Source of the DNA: Deltaproteobacteria bacterium RBG_13_61_14 | GTDB taxonomy: Bacteria; RBG-13-61-14 | NCBI GenBank assembly: GCA_001797815.1 | Contig: MGQK01000023.1 | Location: 22,262-30,534 of the forward strand | Length of the DNA: 8,273 bases | Direction of reading: 5' to 3' | Shown here: positions 6,418 to 8,273 of the stretch, one piece after another | Layout of the letters: each line of letters starts with the position of its first letter | How positions within the stretch are numbered: position 1 is the stretch's first letter | Translations under genes and position numbers: made by a program | The notes under the pieces: model-generated | Told to the model about the DNA's origin: nothing | Databases searched by the model: none | The model's input: the letters and a program-made list of their open reading frames with translations, nothing else

Positions 6418-8151
6418 TCATTTGCCCTCGAGCTCGGGCTTTGGAGGAGCGGCAGGGTAAAGGGACGGGGCCAGGCGATGGGCTTCCGCGAACCGGCGGA
6501 CCGCTTCCTCCATCCTGCCCAGCCGCTGAAAGGTGAGCCCCAGGTTGTAATGCGCTTCCGCATAGTCCGGCTGCTCCAGGAGCGCGATGATAAACTCGTG
6601 GATCGCCTGCTCTTCCCGGCCCTGGAGCGCCAGCACGTTGCCCAGGCTCAGGTGGGCCTCGGGGATGTTGTCTTTGATCCGGAGCGCCTCCCGAAACTCG
6701 GCCTCTGCCTCCGGGTATTGCGCCTGACGCGCAAAGGCCAGGCCCAGGTCCAAGTGCATCGCGGCCCGCAGCGGCCGGTCGTTCCACCTGAGCCAGGGCG
6801 CATTGCAAAACCCCAGCAAAATTAACCCGGCCGCGAGCGCCCCGAAAAGCTTGGGAAAGGCCCGACTGCGGGCCCATCCCGCCATGCGTTCTACCGCCAG
6901 CATGGCAAAGATAAAGGCGAGCGGCAGCAGCGGCGCGCGAAAGCGTGAGTTCACGAAAAACAGGATCACGCTCAGGCTGTAGGCGGCCCCGAAAGTGAGC
7001 AGCCAGCGGAAGCGGCGGAATTCCGGCAGGGCCAGGCCAAAGCCGACCAGGGCCAGGGGGGCCAGCCAGGCTACGTTCACCACGGCCAGCGCCCGGAGGA
7101 GAGGAAATTGCGCGCGGTGGTAGTAGAGGTCGCGGTTGTTGCTGACCTCGGTGCGGTGGAAGAGGAAATAGGTCTTGCGCAGGAAAAGCGCGAGCCACCT
7201 GAGCGGGTGCGGCCCCATTTCGCGAAAGCTCTCTCCGAACCAGTAGGACGAGACCTCGGATTCTTTGACCGGCCGGCCCCGGGCCTGCTCGGCCCCATAC
7301 ACCGAGGCCAGCCACACGTCCTCCTTGAACCAGGGATCCGAGGCATACCGCGCCTGGAACTCCCGCGGGATCAGCCGCCGGGGATAAGGCACCGCCACGG
7401 TGAGGCCGTCGGCCTCGGGATGGTTGCCCAGGTAGAAGTTGATTCCGCCCTGGCTCGCCACCAGCACCAGGTCGTGCGCCACGATCGCGTTGCGCAGGGT
7501 GACCGGCAAGACCGCGAGGAAAATTCCGGCGAAGAGCGCCGCGGCCCGCGGGAGCGACTCCAGGCGCGGCTTCGCCAGGAGCAGGAGCGCGAGGATCACC
7601 GCCACGACCAAAAGCAGGTTGGGCCGGGTGATGGCGGACAGGCCGAAGAGGATGCCGGCCAGGAACAGCCCGCGGCGTTGGGTTGCTTCGCTCCGGTAGA
7701 GGACCAGAAGTCCGGCCAGGTTGAAGAAAGTGGCCAGGCTCTCGAGCAAAAGCTCCCCGTCAAAATAGACCAGGTCCCAGGAGAGCGCGGCCAGGAGCCC
7801 GGCAGCCACGGCTCCGGCCCGGGAAAGGAGTTTCCTGGCCAGGAGGAAGGTAAAGCCGGCGGAGAGAGAGCCGAGGAGGGCCTGGCCAAGCCGGGGCGCC
7901 AGGTAGCCGGGTCCGAAAAGTTTGGAGAGGGAGCCGAGGAAGTAGAGATAGAGAGGGGCGCGGAAGTAGGCGCGGGTGCCGAGCCCCAGCCCCTCGGCGA
8001 GGCGCCGGGCGAGCAGCTCATGGGTCTCGGGGTCCAGGGACATGATCGCCCAGTAGGGCGAGCGGTAATAAGTATAAAGGTAGAGCAGCCGGATCAGGAG
8101 GGCCAGGCCGGCGATCAAACAGAACCAGGTCTTATCCGAGAGCTTATTCAA
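6418..8151 (-). CDS. GT-C family (PMT/ArnT-like) membrane glycosyltransferase with C-terminal TPR tail
   Basis: A 577-residue protein. Residues about 8-450 form a polytopic membrane domain with roughly ten or more hydrophobic helices; the first is residues 10-28. The first outer loop has SLDPETHELLARRLAEG (Asp40 as candidate catalytic base) and FRAPLYLYFLG, typical of dolichyl/undecaprenyl-phosphate-sugar-using GT39/GT83-like enzymes (PMT_2). SQGGINFYLGNHPEADG (233-249) and FVNSRFRAPLLPLAF lie in later loops and helices and recur in this family. Residues about 464-565 hold three TPR units (LGLAFARQAQYPEAEAEF, LGNVLALQGREEQAI, LGLTFQRLGRMEEAVRRF), probably for protein contacts. No ATG gives a complete first helix; the best start is TTG at 8151, with GGGA seven bases upstream. 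It should transfer a sugar from a polyprenyl-phosphate donor on the periplasmic face to an envelope or protein acceptor; donor and acceptor cannot be read from sequence. Confidence 0.85.
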   Translation of the reverse strand: MNKLSDKTWFCLIAGLALLIRLLYLYTYYRSPYWAIMSLDPETHELLARRLAEGLGLGTRAYFRAPLYLYFLGSLSKLFGPGYLAPRLGQALLGSLSAGFTFLLARKLLSRAGAVAAGLLAALSWDLVYFDGELLLESLATFFNLAGLLVLYRSEATQRRGLFLAGILFGLSAITRPNLLLVVAVILALLLLAKPRLESLPRAAALFAGIFLAVLPVTLRNAIVAHDLVLVASQGGINFYLGNHPEADGLTVAVPYPRRLIPREFQARYASDPWFKEDVWLASVYGAEQARGRPVKESEVSSYWFGESFREMGPHPLRWLALFLRKTYFLFHRTEVSNNRDLYYHRAQFPLLRALAVVNVAWLAPLALVGFGLALPEFRRFRWLLTFGAAYSLSVILFFVNSRFRAPLLPLAFIFAMLAVERMAGWARSRAFPKLFGALAAGLILLGFCNAPWLRWNDRPLRAAMHLDLGLAFARQAQYPEAEAEFREALRIKDNIPEAHLSLGNVLALQGREEQAIHEFIIALLEQPDYAEAHYNLGLTFQRLGRMEEAVRRFAEAHRLAPSLYPAAPPKPELEGK

Positions 8152-8273
8152 TACTCATTCCCGCCCTTGCCCACCCCCATTTTTTCGGTGGGTCTATCGT
8201 AGGGGCGCGATTTATCGCGCCCTGACAAAGCCGGGGCGCAATGAATTGCTCCCCTACACCGGCCGAAAATACG
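8152..8273. other. Upstream region of the glycosyltransferase gene, window edge
   Basis: About 120 bases without a supported gene. It contains the double-hairpin element, a small CCCACC/GGTGGG stem (8170-8175 with 8187-8192) and the Shine-Dalgarno-like GGGCGGGA before the TTG start. I see no convincing -35/-10 pair here, so the promoter may lie beyond the window or the gene may be read from an upstream operon. Confidence 0.5.
8199..8257. repeat. Double-hairpin REP-like element bounded by GTAGGGG / CCCCTAC
   Basis: A 59-base element that starts GTAGGGG (8199-8205) and ends CCCCTAC (8251-8257), with two hairpins side by side. Hairpin 1 (8203-8222) has perfect 9-base arms GGGCGCGAT and ATCGCGCCC around TT. 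Hairpin 2 (8233-8254) has 10-base arms GGGGCGCAAT and ATTGCTCCCC with one mismatch around GA. Ten bases separate the hairpins. The layout resembles a BIME, two REP units head to head. Its ends match the ends of the palindrome at 3981-4008. Confidence 0.75.

Noticed and set aside
8170-8192. CCCACC/GGTGGG stem as an intrinsic terminator
   Set aside because: No U-tract follows on either strand, the stem is only six pairs, and the T-run lies in the loop.
7108-8202. Long plus-strand open frame opposite the glycosyltransferase
   Set aside because: Composition is Glu/Gly/Arg/Gln-rich low complexity and has no recognisable fold. It is the expected antisense shadow of a GC-rich gene whose minus-strand product is a clear membrane glycosyltransferase.
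8199-8240. Promoter with TTGTCA as -35 on the minus strand in the repeat element
   Set aside because: The only -10-like hexamer (TACGAT) is 21 bases away, outside the workable spacing, and the hexamer lies between two strong hairpins.

Overview
The window reads as chromosomal sequence from an uncultivated, GC-rich, Gram-negative and probably anaerobic bacterium. The anaerobic lifestyle is suggested by a four-subunit ferredoxin-dependent 2-oxoacid oxidoreductase. The Gram-negative envelope is suggested by a WaaP/InaA-like lipopolysaccharide-type kinase beside a polytopic GT-C glycosyltransferase. I cannot assign a phylum from sequence alone. All nine supported genes lie on the minus strand, so transcription runs from high to low coordinates.

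Region A (8273 down to 5423) holds an envelope glycan pair. A PMT/ArnT-like glycosyltransferase with a C-terminal TPR tail (6418-8151) is followed after 50 bases by a WaaP/InaA-like kinase (5423-6367). A double-hairpin repeat bounded by GTAGGGG and CCCCTAC (8199-8257) lies upstream of the pair.

Region B (5362 down to 4073) is one exported protein in AT-richer DNA than its neighbours. It has a signal peptide, a segment resembling DUF6794, and a C-terminal SUMF1/formylglycine-generating-enzyme fold that has lost the catalytic cysteine pair. A 28-base perfect palindrome starting with the same GTAGGGGCG word follows its 3' end (3981-4008).

Region C (about 3940 down to 1) is a compact operon with a recognisable sigma70-type promoter. 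It reads delta ferredoxin (korD), alpha (korA, VorB-type), beta (korB), gamma (korC), a tandem-ACT-domain protein, then an exported N-acetylmuramoyl-L-alanine amidase cut by the window edge. The four subunits should form a CoA-dependent 2-oxoacid:ferredoxin oxidoreductase. The alpha subunit resembles 2-ketoisovalerate (VorB) enzymes most, so branched-chain 2-oxoacids are the likeliest substrates. The ACT protein is a plausible amino-acid sensor for this operon.

The most unusual points are the DUF6794-SUMF1 fusion without active-site cysteines in a compositionally distinct gene, and short repeats that fill both long junctions inside the otherwise tight oxidoreductase operon. I found no RNA gene, CRISPR array, transposase or clear defence system.
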